Source: Poecilobothrus nobilitatus
Taxonomy: Eukaryota > Arthropoda > Insecta > Diptera > Dolichopodidae
NCBI GenBank assembly: GCA_947095535.1
Contig: OX352772.1
Coordinates: forward strand, 316,520,018 to 316,584,017
DNA length: 64,000 bases
Direction: 5' to 3'
Shown: positions 49,700-63,224 of the stretch, one piece after another
How the letters are laid out: each line of letters opens with the position of its first letter
Position numbering within the stretch: the stretch's first letter is position 1
Notes under the pieces: model-generated
What the model was told of the DNA's origin: nothing
Database searches by the model: none
Seen by the model: the letters and a program-made list of their open reading frames with translations, nothing else
Made by a program: the position numbers and the translations under genes

Positions 49700-51024
49700 T
49701 AAAACGATTCAGGTTATGCTAAAAATTGTAATTAATATAACGATAAGTTTAACAAAATTAACAATCAACTAAAAATGATTAATAACTAGAATTATTCTAG
49801 ATTAGAATCTTGGCTATAATTAAATACAGTCTTTGTTGATTACCCTTAGTACAAAACAGTAAGTTTTGCAACAAATAAAAAAAAAAAACACAAGAAACAC
49901 ATTTTTTCCTTTTTTTTTTAAATATTATGCACATAATATCAAAATGTTTGAAATTATAAAATAAAAAATAAACAAATTATAAGGGACTTACTTATAAATC
50001 TCAGACAACATCCGTTTTTAAACTCACAATCCCAAAAAAAAAAAATATAAAAAGAAAAGCAAAAAAAAAAAAACACAAAAATTAAATAAATGAATTCATT
50101 ACTATCGAAAATAGAAATATTCGAAAAGAAATCCTAGTGTGTTCTTTCCCAAAAAATAAAAATTGGTTTACTTCTTAAAACTTCTATTATTTAGTTTTTA
50201 TTAATTCTTAATCTTCTTCTGATAAGTAAAACAAAAAAGAGAGTACTGTTTCCTACGAATTTCTTTTTTATTTCTTTTTTGTTATCACCTCAGTCTAAAA
50301 AAAAATTTAGTCATCGGAATTAACCCAGGAACCATGATTATAAGGCAAAAATAAATAAATATAAAAAATTGTTATTCTTTATAATTAAATATTCTTAAAT
50401 AAATTTTCTTAAGCATATTAAATTTAAAAGTACCAAATTGTATGTATACATCAGTATGCAATTATGTTCTTATTCAGACATAGACAAACCGTCTTTTATA
50501 AAGGACAAAAAAAAAATTTATATATTTTTTCATTGCAATCCCAAAAAGTCTAACATACGAGTATATCTACTTTCAATCTAGAAATAAATAAAAATTTGTT
50601 TTTTTATTTAATAGCCTCTCAGACAATTTTTCTACATCCTTGACTCTATCTATTGCAAATTATTATACAAATTTATCTATCACTCATCATCAATAGATAC
50701 TTTTTTCTATTAATTTAAGAAGCAGTTTAATCTAAAATAACTCCTATTTGTAAGTTTTATACTTTGATTTTTTTTTTTTTTTTTTTAAATATTTATTCTA
50801 CTCCTACACAATTTTTAATGCAATTTACTGAACAACCAAGAAACCATGAAAACTATTCATGCCCCCTGTTAATATCTTGGAATGAACTCTTCAAAAAAAA
50901 AAAAAGAAAGAAAAAAACTTAGTTTAAGTACATATTAAATTTTATAAACATTTTAAAAAATAAATATACAACCACCACCAAATGCTTGAAAGATGGAGAA
51001 GAGACAAGTCAAGAGGAACTAGAC

Positions 51025-51056
<32 letters not shown>

Positions 51057-53500
51057 TGTAATGTACAGAATTGAATATTTAAAGCTTCAATAACGATTCG
51101 TTTTTGTTACTTTATTTATTTTTTATGTATAGAAAAATCGAAAAAGAAGACAAAATCTGGTAAAAAAAGAGTGTGCAAGATAAACTAAAATAAAAGGGTA
51201 CCAAAAAAAATATTTAAAATAATATACAGTTGTATGCAAAAAAAAAAAAACCATATTTCAAAGCAAAAGTAGACTACAAACATGGCAGAATATTATTCAG
51301 CGGTTTTTAAAGACGTACATTTTCCAAAAGACAATACAATTTGTTTAGAATTGAGGCTCTGCAGCAAAATTTGGACATTTTCTTCATTTCATAAAATAAG
51401 GAAGGAAAAATAATTAGGAACAAAATACAAAGTTGCAGCTTTAATTTATGCCTTTTATTTTTAAAAAATTTGTACAAATGCCTAAGCTCTTAAAATGGCC
51501 CAGTCGAATGATGTTTTTAAATTATACAAATTGAACTTGAGATATAAAATAGGACTTTTTTAAAGTAAATTAACTACATAAAAAAGTTCTTAAATATAGT
51601 AATAGGGGTTACATTAAAAAAGTTTCTTCCACAACATTAATTTTTTATGGGATCTATCCATGGTAAAAATTTCAATGCTCTATCTGGTAACGGTGTAGAA
51701 GTAAAACTTCCAACGGTAAACAGACGGATGGACGGACAGAATAAAACTAATAGGTACATTTTTACGAATTTTTTTGCTAAAAATGAATGAACCGTTAGGT
51801 TGGAAATTTTAAATTATAAATGGGTGAGAAAGTATCGAAATTACCTATAGTATAGATGTGGGAAAGAAGACCATAAGTGGCAGAACATACTAAATAATTC
51901 TAAATATACTAAAATGTACTTATCAACTGAATATACCAAAACAAAACAGTTAGCACCACTGACAGATATATTAGAACAATACGGACTTATTCAACTCTCT
52001 GGCTAACGCCATTTTCAGCTTAAAAACCTTTCTTCTAATCTCCGATTTCTTTAACTTTGAAAAACGTGTTCATTTTGTTAGCAGACGCCATCAAGCGCAG
52101 TTGGGAATATTAAAGTAAAATAAGAAGATTAAAATCATTGATCGTCAAAATTATTATAAAATTATTAAAATAAAAGATTGCATTTAAAATTACAATAAAA
52201 TATAGCAAATAAATTGAAAATTATAGGAAAGATATTTGTTTTCCTACATAGATATAAATTTTATTAGAAGCTGTATCGTTAAGTAATTTAAGTTACAATA
52301 TATAAGATTTTATTACTTTGATATTAATTTTATATTGAATCAGAGAATTTTGCATATCACTGTATATCCTTAAAATTTAAAATGAAATGGGACATCCGTT
52401 GATAGTGTCAAACAAACTATACAATAAAGTGAAATAACAATTTAACAAAGTAAATAACAAGCAAATAAAAAAGAAAACAAATTCATTTAATGTTCATGAC
52501 TTTGATAGTGTAATTTAAGCAATTTATTTTTGCATGAAAAAAAAATATAAAAAGTCTTTAAATTCTTTTTTTTTCATTTTCTTTTTTCTTTTTTGATTCC
52601 TCTTTTTGTTGTTTTTTTTTGTTCTTAAGTTGATTCTAAAGTTTTTATAGTTACACTTTCAAGTTTTCTTCAGAATACACTTAAGATATTTTTTTTTTAT
52701 TCTAATGTATATACACAAAGAAATGGTTTTTCTTACCTTAAAATTTCTTACTTTCCCGTTAACCCATTCCACAATTTAATAAAATTTTTTTTTTAAGTAT
52801 TCTAAGGATTCAACAAAAATGTAAAATATTGTTTTGTTGATAGGTACCTAAGTTAAGTTGTATCCCCTTATACTCTCTAACCATAATCATAAGAGTATAC
52901 AACAAACCATAAAATAAATTTATATTGATGTGTTTTAGAAAAAATGCAATGACTATTAGTAGTGTCAACACTAAAAAAAAAAAAAAATAAAAAAAAAACA
53001 AAAAGAAAAGGAAAAAATGAAAATATCGCGTAATACTTGATTAAACAGTTAAAACTGTTATTGAATCTTAACATGATACTTTCAAAACGTTTTGAAGAAA
53101 AAAATATAAAAAAAAAAGAAAACTAAAAGCAAAGTCATAAATTTTTTTTTTTTTTGAAACAGAAAAGTTTACTTCATTTTCAATCAATTTTAAAATATGA
53201 AAATTTTGAAATCATGTTTAATTTTTATCATGCGAAGCGAACCATTTTCCGATATTATTTAATGATAAGACATTTTAAACTTAATTAAAAATTTCTTGTT
53301 TTAAAATTAGGACAAATTTCATGGTATTTTATTTCTGTGTTTAAGTAATTTTTTCGAACTTCTTTCTATATATTGGAAATTTACTTTTAATTTTTGGATT
53401 CATTTTTAAAATTTTTTATTTCATTTAGAATAAAAAAAAACTAAAAGAAAAGGACAACTTTGGGGCGAGGGTGAGATCGCGTTTAAATATTAAATTTTTT
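49700..53500. other. AT-rich noncoding stretch
   Basis: Mostly low complexity. 51590-52130 is more mixed and contains CAGACGGATGGACGGACAG (51720-51738), a probable relic of a fly repeat, and two similar ACGCCAT motifs (52005 and 52085). No gene is seen. Confidence 0.55.
51025..51054. repeat. (ATT)10 microsatellite
   Basis: Ten uninterrupted TAT/ATT units, 30 bp. Confidence 0.95.
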
Positions 53501-53523
53501 TTTTTTTTAGATATTAGTTTTAA

Positions 53524-53640
53524 GCCGAGTAATCAACGGCTTAATTAGAATAATGATAAAAGAAGTTAATCAACTGAAATTAGTCGAATGTACGACTTAG
53601 TGGAAACCCTATGCTCCTTATAAGAATGAAAAGGAAAAAA
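53524..53640 (+). pseudogene. short LINE-tail remnant
   Basis: AAGCCGAGTAATCAACGGC is followed by a frame reading ISRMYDLVETLCSL before a stop, matching the 'R..W..LVEaLCs' end of the remnants at 15249 and 41663. It is a very short, 5'-truncated or eroded copy. Confidence 0.4.
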
Positions 53641-53649
53641 AAAATTTTT

Positions 53650-55241
53650 ACGAGTTTTAAAATCTTTAGTTTAGGACATTTTTCAATGTAAATCAATTCA
53701 AATATCACCTTCATATTATACGAAGTACTGAACAGCTAATAAAATAAATAATAAAATTGATTATACAAAAAAATAAAACAAAGAATAAGGAAATAAAAAT
53801 TTTAAGTCGTGATTTTATTTTAGTACCTATATAGTATAAGTTATCAACGCTAGTTGATTCTTTTGTTTTTATTTTCACTGAAATTTGTTTTTTAAATACA
53901 AAATTTTATTAAATTTATTTATTTTTTTTTTTTTTTTTATTAATTTAAAATCTAGGAAATAAACAAAAAAACAAACAGAAAGCTGCCAGTCAAAACAATG
54001 AAAATAACTTAACAGAAATGATTCGATTAAATCATTAGGTTAATGCTCTTCTGTTCTTTATTTCGTAATTTTACCTTCGTAAACTTTTTGTTACAAAAAT
54101 AAAAAAGAAAAACAAAAACCGCGAAAAAAAAAACAAAACAAATATAATTATTCTATATTTTAAGTAATATTAAAGTGTCATTCTCTTGACTAATTCTCAT
54201 CAAAATGAATAAATTTTTGAAAATTTTTAAATTACAAACTCAATTTTTAGTAAATTTAATTTTTGCATACGAAAGTATACAAAAAGAAATGCATAGACTG
54301 CACTCATAAAATAAAAGAGGTATTCTCCTCCAAAAGAAGAGGTGAATTAAAAAAAAAAAAGAATAAATATAAAAGGTTTATAATTTATAACAACGCCAAT
54401 AAAATATGATAATCTTGTAATAAAGCCCGAACAACTTCTTTAAAAGAATTTAAAAATAGAATTTTGTCACGTGACTAATTAAACTCTAGAATCTCATAAT
54501 TAAATAGAGTAAATTAAACAGTTGAAGAACGTTTTGTTCCAAAAATTACAAAATTGAAAATTTGTATCTAGAAGTAAAATAACTTGAAAATCAATTGGGG
54601 TTGCAGAATTATAAAAATAACTTTCCGCATACTTTCATACAATCAAATTTATTGATATATTTGAAAAGGAAAATTTGCATAGGATTAAAATATTTAAATC
54701 ATGAAATTTTTTTTTTTTACTATATTAAAGAAACAATATCCTAAATTTTAAAAATCTTGGATTTTTTTACTTAATTTTTATTCTAATCAAATTTGCTTTA
54801 AAATGTTTAGTCTTACAAAAATCTAAAACCCCTTTACAATTTTCTTAAATAATTCCGATTACAATACTTTCATTATATTAAATGTACAAGAAAGTAAAAA
54901 CCCAAAAACAAAAGTAAATCAAATAAGAAATAAATAAAAAATGCGAAGCTACAAAAAAAAAAAAAAAAAAACAAATTAAAACGCGGAAAAGAAAATAATT
55001 TTCGTTTCTGTTTTTTGTTAATTTGCATTTTCATTATTTTTTTTTTTTGTTTCAATGAAATCGAGACCATATCATCCATCAGATCAATTCAGTATTTACG
55101 AACAAAGAAATCTTATACTCGTACAAAAAAAAAAAACAAAAATATACCTAAAACAAAATGTGCTAATAGTACTATAGAAAAAATCCTTCAATTGATTATA
55201 AATACAAAGATTTGCGCGTCCAGTTCAGTTCAACTTTTGAA

Positions 55242-55272
<31 letters not shown>

Positions 55273-57850
55273 ATTAAATTTAATTTTAATTTACATTTTG
55301 TTTTTCTTTTTGATTTTGTTTTTTTTTTGCTTTTTGTACCTTGATGTAATCAATTCCAATCACGATTTCGATCAATAATTTTTTTTTCTTATTCATTTTC
55401 ATTTATTTTAAATAAAATTAAATAAACATTTTATAATTATTGTAAAATAAAAAAAAAAAAGAAGAGTTAAAAAAAAATAAACAAACCTCGAAATGTAAAA
55501 ATTTTATTATTTTATATTTAAAAGTTTTTTTATAATTTATGAAATATTATAAATATTATCTGTATATATTCAATATGTATTTATACAAGAGTCCAATTAT
55601 TTCCACATTTTTATTGCTTGCAATTATTTTACAACAGATTTCTTTTCTTTTTTGTTGTAAATATTTTTGACACACCTTTATTTTTATTATTTTTTTTTTT
55701 TACCTTTTTGTTTTTTGCAATTTGATAGCCTCAACTAATTTTCCGTTTCAAGATAGAAAAATAAATGCAAAAACAAAAAAAAAAAAAACCAAAACATTTT
55801 TTAGGCTAATAAATATTGTTAAATTAAAATTTTAACGCTTTAAGCGCAATTTTTAGCAAAAACTAAAATGTAATGGTAAAAAAAAATTAATCAATAATCA
55901 ATGATTGTACATATTACAAAATGAAGGTGCATATAAATGCTTTATTGGTTGAAAATACCATTAATAGACATCATCACCAACTAACCACACTAAAAATGTT
56001 GTTTCCAAAATAAACTAATAGAAAATCAAATTTAAGATCATTTTCAATAAAATGAGAAGAAAACAAAAAAATAAAAAAATAATAATAAAATATTAATCGT
56101 AATTATCAAAATAGAAAACAAAAAAAAAAAAAAAGAAAATTAAAATCAACCTATTCCCATCAATGTTTTTTTTTTTTTCTTTAAAATATTTTTCATCCTT
56201 TACCAAATTTTCAATAATTCACATTCTCTATTTTAAAGTGAATTACTATTAAAACGTTTGATTATTGTGAATTATTAATATTAAATTTAGCAAAATAAAA
56301 GGAAAAAAAAAACAAAAATGTAAAAATGCAAAAATTCCTTTCAATATGCACAGAAAAACTCTTTCTTCCACTTCTACAAATTATGCCTTAAAATTTTTTT
56401 AGATGAAAAGATGCAAAATATACCAACTAAATTACATATATGTACATATGTACCTACTACCAAATTAAAATAAAACCTGTACATTCTATTTTTTTTTTTT
56501 TTAGGTATGGCTAGCTTTACTTACTACGTTTTTATTCGCAATTATAAAAGAAAACGAAAAAACATAAAAACAAAAAAAAAACACAATCTTTGAAATTGGA
56601 CTAACACCATTCACTATTCCACCATAAAAAAAAGGCCAGAAAACAACCAATCGATGGGATACTCTCCCATTTAATAAAAAAATCACAACAAAAATATAAA
56701 ACAAAAACAAGAAAACAAGAAAAAAAAAAACATAAATAAAAAAAAAAAAAGAACACCTGATTTTAATGTAAAAATATTGCAGCATCACTACCAAATTTAA
56801 TATGGTTTTATTACCAATTAAGGAAGAATCAAACAGTAAAATGCATAAACAAAAAAAAAAAAAAAAAAACAAAGCCTAAATTGAATAAAAAAAAAATTGA
56901 ATAAAAACTATGTATGTGTTTTTTTTTTTCTCTAAATTGTCCAAAAAATGATACTTTAAGTTTTATTTTTTTTTTCTTTTTTTGTTATGTTTTGGTTGTA
57001 CATATTCAAACTACGACATTAGACACTAATGAACTCAACTAATAACAACCGAAAAAAACTTATAAATAAAAAATCACTTAAAATAATAACACGAATGATA
57101 CACAAGCTCAAAAGTCAAATGTCCTAACAACTAAAGAACACTACCAATAGAAGTTTATATAATATAATATACTATATATGTATATGTATACCTATATATA
57201 TATTTTTATTAACAAAACCGATTAACAGTAATGTTAGTAACACGCCACAATGAAATCTAGAACAATACAATATAAAACTCGTGTATCAAATTAAACAGAG
57301 TAATATCAGAAAATGGCATACGATTAAATCAGAGTCAACGCGAAAAATGATTGTACACGTTTTCTTTTTTATATTTTTAAAAAATTGTAAAGGAAACTCT
57401 CAAAAAAAAAAAAAAAAATTACACAAAACTTAAATATACATTTATACATAGAATATATAGTTTAGTGGGTGATGCAAAAAAAAAAAAAAAACCAAAAAAA
57501 AATTTCAATAACTAAAAAGAAAAGATACAGATATTTCAAATTGTAAAAATGCATACCTTTAATCTAATTTAATGTTCGCCAATTGACAACAACACGAACA
57601 TAAAGACAATAGAAAAAAAAATTTTAATACTATTTTTAATGCAAATACCATTAATAAATGTTCACCTAAAGTATATAATTATGTACATATAATATTATAA
57701 ACGGCTGACACCTTTACAGTTTACAGGTTAAAATAAAAGAATAAAAAAAAACGTCATAATATGTATAAAAAAACGTCATAATTAATAGGCATAAAAGATG
57801 GCTAAAGCTGTAATTTTTTTTATCAAATTGCCTACCATTTAATTAACAGG
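53650..57850. other. AT-rich noncoding stretch
   Basis: No supportable gene. It holds a 28-base T run at 55245-55272. The 109-residue (55015-55344) and 123-residue (56501-56872) frames are long only because they pass through T or A runs. An isolated CACGTG lies at about 54469. Confidence 0.6.
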
Positions 57851-58180
57851 GCCTAACCAGTATACGAATCTAACCATTATATGAGCCTAAGGAGTAATAT
57901 GTAAGCATAACGAGTAAACAAGTTCAAAGAGTATACCAGCATATCGAATAATACGAAAGCCTAATGAGTATACAAACGTAACGATTATACAAGCCCAATC
58001 AGTGTGCCAGCCTTGTGAGTATACGAGACTAACGAGTAGTACGAGAGCTTGACAAGTATACGAATCTAACGACTAATACGAAGATCTAACGAGTAAAATA
58101 AAAACCCCAAGGAGCAATACGAAGACCTAACGAGTAATACGAGAGCCTATCGATTAAACGAGCCTAAAGATGTAATGAAG
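57851..58180. repeat. minisatellite of about 18 units, 17-21 bp
   Basis: A diverged tandem array. Typical units are CTAACGAGTATACGAGAGC and shorter forms such as CTAACCATTATATGAGC. The constant core is CTAACGAGTA(A)TACGA. Units alternate irregularly between about 17-18 bp and 20 bp. The array is less AT-rich than its flanks and contains CpG in most units. It has no long ORF and no flanking inverted repeat. Confidence 0.85.
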
Positions 58181-59231
58181 TAGAAAATAAATAAGACCAG
58201 AAAATACAAAACCATGAAAGAAAAATGCACTTTAATTAAAAACATGATATGAAGCTCAAATATAAGGAAGCCTAAACATAAGGACACTTAATATTTTTTT
58301 CATACCAAAACGTTGATTTACAGTAACTTAATAAAGAAATTTAGACTTAAAAAAATTTATTTAGATTTAGACACTATATAGGATTAATTTGAAAAATTAG
58401 ATTCTTTTGTAAAATCAGTTATTCATATTTAATACCAGAATCAGACAAATAAATTGTAAAATTAACAGTTAATTTTTATTTTATACTTTTTTAAAAGAAA
58501 CTAAAATTATAAGTAAACGTTCAAAAGTTTTAGTCATGGTTCAGATGATTTGTTGCAACAACATTCCGAATAGAACATGGTACATATTTTTTTTTTTGCT
58601 TTTTTTTTAACCAATGTAACCATCATGAAGTCTTTTATAATTTTTTATTTCATTGTTTTATAATTTTATTTTGAAAAGGTGGTACACCTCTTAGACAGAT
58701 TTAGACAAGAGTATAAAGTATTAAAAGAAAACAAAATTAATGTATATAAATAAATAATATATACGTATATAATATATTACATAAGTGATTTAAACGTGCT
58801 ACCGCGATAGTTTAGATTTTTTTTTTTTTTGTTTGTTGGTTTTTGTTTTATTGTTAAATGCGATAATAACTGCCCAAAGGTGTAATTTTATTGTACTAAA
58901 ATCTTGCTTTTATCATTGTACAAAAAAAAAAAATACAGTTATAAACAAAAGTATTAGGATACTTCATTTTTTTTTTTTTTTTTTAAATTGAATTTTTAAT
59001 TATTGTTTTTTTTTATATTATAGTACTTAGAACAACCAAAATTTCTAGAATGTTAAGTATATTCTTAAAGTCTGAAGTACCGTTTGAATTCTGATCTAAA
59101 TATATTTATCCAGATTAAAATTAAAAGGTAACTAAATAAGTTTATTCTGAATTTGATTGTAATGAAATTATTAAAATGGTTCTCTTTTGTTTTGGTATTT
59201 CCGAAATTGAACATTTTAATCTTCACAACTA

Positions 59232-59829
59232 CAGTGAAACTTCTATAACTCGAACTTTCTAAATATTCGAAAATGGGTTCGAGTTAAAGAGAATTCGAGT
59301 AATAAAGACTCAAAAAAAAATTCCACAAAGCATAATTAAATTAATTTTTTTCTTTTAAAGATAAATATTTTAATTTTCTACCGGTCATTTTAATTTTCAA
59401 ATTTACAATGAACCCAAAAAATATGTTATTTGCCTGAACTGAATATTTATAACTGTCAAATATGTAAACATGTACATGTATCTGTATGCATGTATGCAGA
59501 TGATAAACATGTACCTGTATGCAGATGCACATTATGTTAACAAATAATAATGAAAATTAAAACAGAAATGAGAGGATGATAACAAAAAAACAAAAGTTAT
59601 ATTTTGTTTACAATTTAATTTAACAAAAAGTCCGAGTTAGGGAAATTTTTTTACTCAAAATGACATTAAATAGTTCCAGTACGAGAAAAGTTCGAATTAA
59701 AAAGATTGTCGAGTAAGAGAAACTTATTTCAATAAATATTTGAAACAAAATTTTAAATGCATCAAAATAGTTCGAGTTCAGAAGAAGTTCAAGTTTAGCA
59801 GGAAGGTATAAGTTAGGGAAGTTCCTTGA
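59232..59829. mobile_element. Tigger/pogo-like element, decayed
   Basis: The left end CAGTGAAACTTCTATAACTC follows a TA at 59230-59231. The right end, read in reverse complement, keeps GGAACTTCCCTAACTTATAC, decayed but related, before a TA at 59830. Subterminal TTCGAG/TTCGAAT motifs recur many times on both sides (59275-59300 and 59630-59800), as if the terminal sequence had been duplicated. The left end matches the right end of 3379-3748 at 20 of 24 positions, so both belong to one family. No transposase frame is left; the 63-residue minus frame at 59341 is not one. Confidence 0.6.
59466..59526. repeat. internal direct repeat in Tigger-like element
   Basis: AAACATGTAC followed by (A/C)TGTAT and GCAGATG occurs twice (from 59466 and from 59504), with an additional TGTATGCATGTATGCA stretch in the first copy. 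Confidence 0.7.
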
Positions 59830-59849
59830 TACCCTATTAAAAACTTTAA

Positions 59850-61800
59850 TTTGCTCGTAAAATAAAAAAATTTACAGTAACAAAAATATTTTGTAAATTA
59901 CTGTATAATAATGTTTATGTTAGAATAAATGTATTTTATATTTCATTTTGTTTTCTTGAATTATATAATGCTACCATATTTATTAAGCTCTAAAGACATA
60001 TTTTGTATTTGAAGCCCCGTAATTACAAAAAAAAAAAAATTTAAAAACTTAAAAGAAAAATAACAAAGAAATTGTTATAAAAAACTATCTATCTTCATGT
60101 TATATGTTAAGAAGTATCTTTTGAAATAATTTTTTTTTTCTGCCCTGCTTTAATTTTCAGTTAAGCTGCTTCGAAAAACTTTTTCTTTAATTAAAAGTTA
60201 AAATAAACTAGACAATCTTTACACGAAATATATATCTATTATTTGTATTTAAAATGACAGCAATTAATAATTGATTGAAAAAGTTCCCATCATATTTCTA
60301 TAAATTTTTTTTTTTTTAATACAGAATGTAATAAATACTAAATAAATCAATTAAGATCTATACTCTATCTATAGGTATTAAGTACTTATATATCTAAGTA
60401 GAAGTATTTTTCAAAAAATTGATAAGCAACTGTGAGATAGTCATTTTAAAAATGCACAATTTTTAAGGGTACTCTCCAAAATGAAAGTTTTTTCTCAATG
60501 TTAACTTTATAAAAAAATTTTAACTGAAATTTGATTTGAAATAATCTTAATTATAGACATCACTCTATTGAAGACATTATTTAAATGGACAGACAAAAAG
60601 TGTTGCAAGATATTCTTGTTTTTTTGGTTTTACAACTGCAAAAAAAAAAAAAAAAAAACTATTAAAATTCAACCAACTATTCATCATAATTAGATAGTAT
60701 CGATATCACATCATTATTACGTTCAACTTCTTAATTAAGTGAACGTGATTTTCTGAAATATATGGGTATATGGTATATAATATATATATATATACACATA
60801 CTTTTATATATACATATATAAAATTTAAACGTTATTGACTTTAAAGAATTTTAATTTGCAGATTAATTTTTTTTCTTTTTGCTTAAGAGGTGAATTAAAT
60901 TACTTTTTGCAAGATATAAAATTAGTAAAAAAAAAACCCCCCAGAACGTTGCATAAAACAAAAAAGAAAATCAAAAAAGAAAAAAAAAAACTTAAATTAA
61001 ATTAAAATGTTAAAGAAAAAAAAAACAATTGATCTGTTAAAATAAAAAAAAAAAATCTGTTAAAATAGTTTATAGTTAATGAAGCGTTAAAAGTATTGTT
61101 TTGTTTTTTTATTTCTTTTCCAATAAAATCATAAACGTGTTAAAAAAATAAAAATAAAAAATAAGACAATAGTTACAATTACTCAGTGTATATCGCGAAA
61201 ATATTCATATAAATAACAAATGATTTTATATGATTTTTTTTTGATGCAATTAATATTTTATGTCAAATTCAAAATTTTTCGTTTTTTTGATAACTTTGGG
61301 CGGTTTTTTTTTTTTTTTTTTTTTTTTATAAAATAAAGTTACTAACCATATAACTTAAGGCATTACAATGTTTTATATATTTAAGTAAGTATACATATAT
61401 GTATGTGTTCGATATATGTAAGTTTTAGTTTTTTTTTTTAATTATTTTTGAAAGTAATTGAAAGGATTTAAAAGTAGATGAAGCATTTTTAATTTAATTA
61501 AAATGTTAACCAAAGTTGTCGATTATTATGTGAACGTTTAATTTATTTATTAGTTTTTATTATAATTACAATCTTTTGGTTCACATAAATTTCAGTTTCA
61601 TATTAGATAGTGCATTCATTTAAATCTATAGGTATTTCTACCAATTTGCATACCCATTAGAAATGTCTACCCATTTTCCCATTAGTAAATCAAAATATAT
61701 TATAGTATGGACACAGAAATATAAAGTAAAGAAATGCATAAATACACAGAAATAACTGAAACAACAAAAATTATGACTGGTCAACAACAAAAATCAAATT
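59850..61800. other. AT-rich noncoding stretch
   Basis: Homopolymers and AT runs (60780-60830). Nothing gene-like. Confidence 0.65.
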
Positions 61801-61814
61801 AACTAAATAATTTT

Positions 61815-62065
61815 CGTGGAAAAGAGAGTTGCGTTGGGCGCTGATTTAAGCTTGTATTGGGCAAAAGACTCCAATTCTAGAATTATAGTTAACGTAGCAA
61901 CCATCATTGGATACCTAAATTGAGAACAATCGAAGCCGAAAGTTTCGTGGTAACTATTTCAAAAAAACCAAATAATAGGATAGGTTATCAATCAACATAG
62001 CTGACCCACATTCCTAACAGACAAAGAATCCAACAAAACTTACTGGCTAGTAATAATATCAGACA
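61815..62065 (-). other. non-repetitive island, possible retroelement relic
   Basis: This island has no homopolymers and noticeably more GC than its surroundings. On the minus strand one frame gives VSNDGCYVNYNSRIGVFCPI, then a stop, then ISAQRNSLFHENYLV. The 'G-V-F-C-P' and 'SLFHEN' spacing is loosely like an RNase H domain of jockey-type LINEs ('GvfcP...SVFqAE'). The match is weak, and an unrelated old element is equally possible. Confidence 0.2.
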
Positions 62066-62538
62066 GTATACTCAAAAAAATAAAATAAAATACTTAGTGA
62101 TTTCTCGAGGTAGAAATTAATTTGGACTTTGGAGTGTAAATTTCCTCTTTCGAATGCTTTTAGTGCAACTTTAAATTTAATCAAATTAACCATACTAAAT
62201 TGATCCTTAAAATTTTTAGTTCCAACTATATTAGATTTTTATTGTTAACTCGTTTATTGTAATCCAACAGTGATTTCCCCACAACTAGACACCTATAAAT
62301 TAATAACCGAATAAGGATTTTTCAACTAAAAAAAAAACTGGTGTTCATATGAGATTTTATAACAATTTTACGTTAAAGTTTAATTAAGGGGAAAAAATAA
62401 ATCTTAAAATCCAAAATCTCGATTTACCTAGGAAACTATTAAGTATTTGGTGAATATTAAAAATGACTTTTATCTAAAACAAGAGAATTGAACATGTAAT
62501 CCTTATTATTGTTTAATACGAGTATAACAAATATTTAA

Positions 62539-62738
62539 GGGGCTTCGGTGGCCTAGTGAGTAAAAGCGTATAAAATACACTGTAAACAGCGAGCGAGTGA
62601 GTGTGGGTTCGAATCCCATATACATCCTAAGAGTTATTCCCCCTTACGACATTTACAGCCACGCCTGAACAGGAAAGGCTGTGTAACTTCCTGTCTCCAT
62701 TTATGTGGCAGAGAAACGCATTAAAAACAAAAATAAAT
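62539..62738 (+). mobile_element. tRNA-derived SINE, copy B
   Basis: The best-preserved copy of the family. It has an A box TGGCCTAGTGAG (62549-62560) and a perfect B box GGTTCGAATCC (62606-62616), an ACATTTACAGCC body that pairs with GGCTGTGT, and the common end ATTTATGTGGCAGAGAAACG followed by an A-rich tail. AAATATTTAA (62529-62538) directly before it and AAATATTGAA (62739-62748) directly after the tail are a 10-bp target-site duplication with one mismatch. The intact promoter boxes and fresh duplication point to the youngest of the three insertions. Confidence 0.92.
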
Positions 62739-62749
62739 AAATATTGAAT

Positions 62750-63193
62750 AGTATAGACACTGTATTATACGAGAGAGTAGAAACTGACATTTTACAAAAA
62801 GATGATTTAAGTATCAACAAATTTTTAAAAACAGATCCATATTTTTCTTATTTTATATATGTATATCTATATTTTTCTTAATTATTCTACAAACAAATAT
62901 ACATTAAAGATTTTTACTAATTACTAATTACTTGTATAACATAAGCACAATTTAAAAATCTCTAGAAAATGTTTTTTTATAAGAATTTTGTTGTTTATTA
63001 ACAAAATTGCTATAAAAGAGACATTACCAACCCCAAAACTTTGTTAAATCACTTGTTTTTCACAATTTTCTTTTTTTTTTTGTTTGTTTTTCTTTTTTTT
63101 TTTTTGGTAACGATCGTTCTCATAAATAGTTATGATAATGATTATTGTTATTATTATTTCGTGTTACTAACTTTTACTTGGAACTATTTTCTG

Positions 63194-63224
<31 letters not shown>

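Noticed and set aside
49992..50022. Possible 31-nt micro-exon on the minus strand
   Set aside because: T-rich acceptor and GTAAGT donor are present, but the frame needed to join the exon at 41226 contains a stop. Short matches like this are common in such DNA.
55015..55344. 109-residue plus-strand ORF
   Set aside because: Held open by a 28-base T run and A runs; composition is Lys/Ile/Phe-biased.
56501..56872. 123-residue minus-strand ORF
   Set aside because: Phe-rich read-through of many A runs; no start context, domain or balanced composition.
62539..62620. Functional tRNA gene
   Set aside because: Promoter boxes are tRNA-like, but no cloverleaf closes, and the sequence continues into the SINE body and tail.
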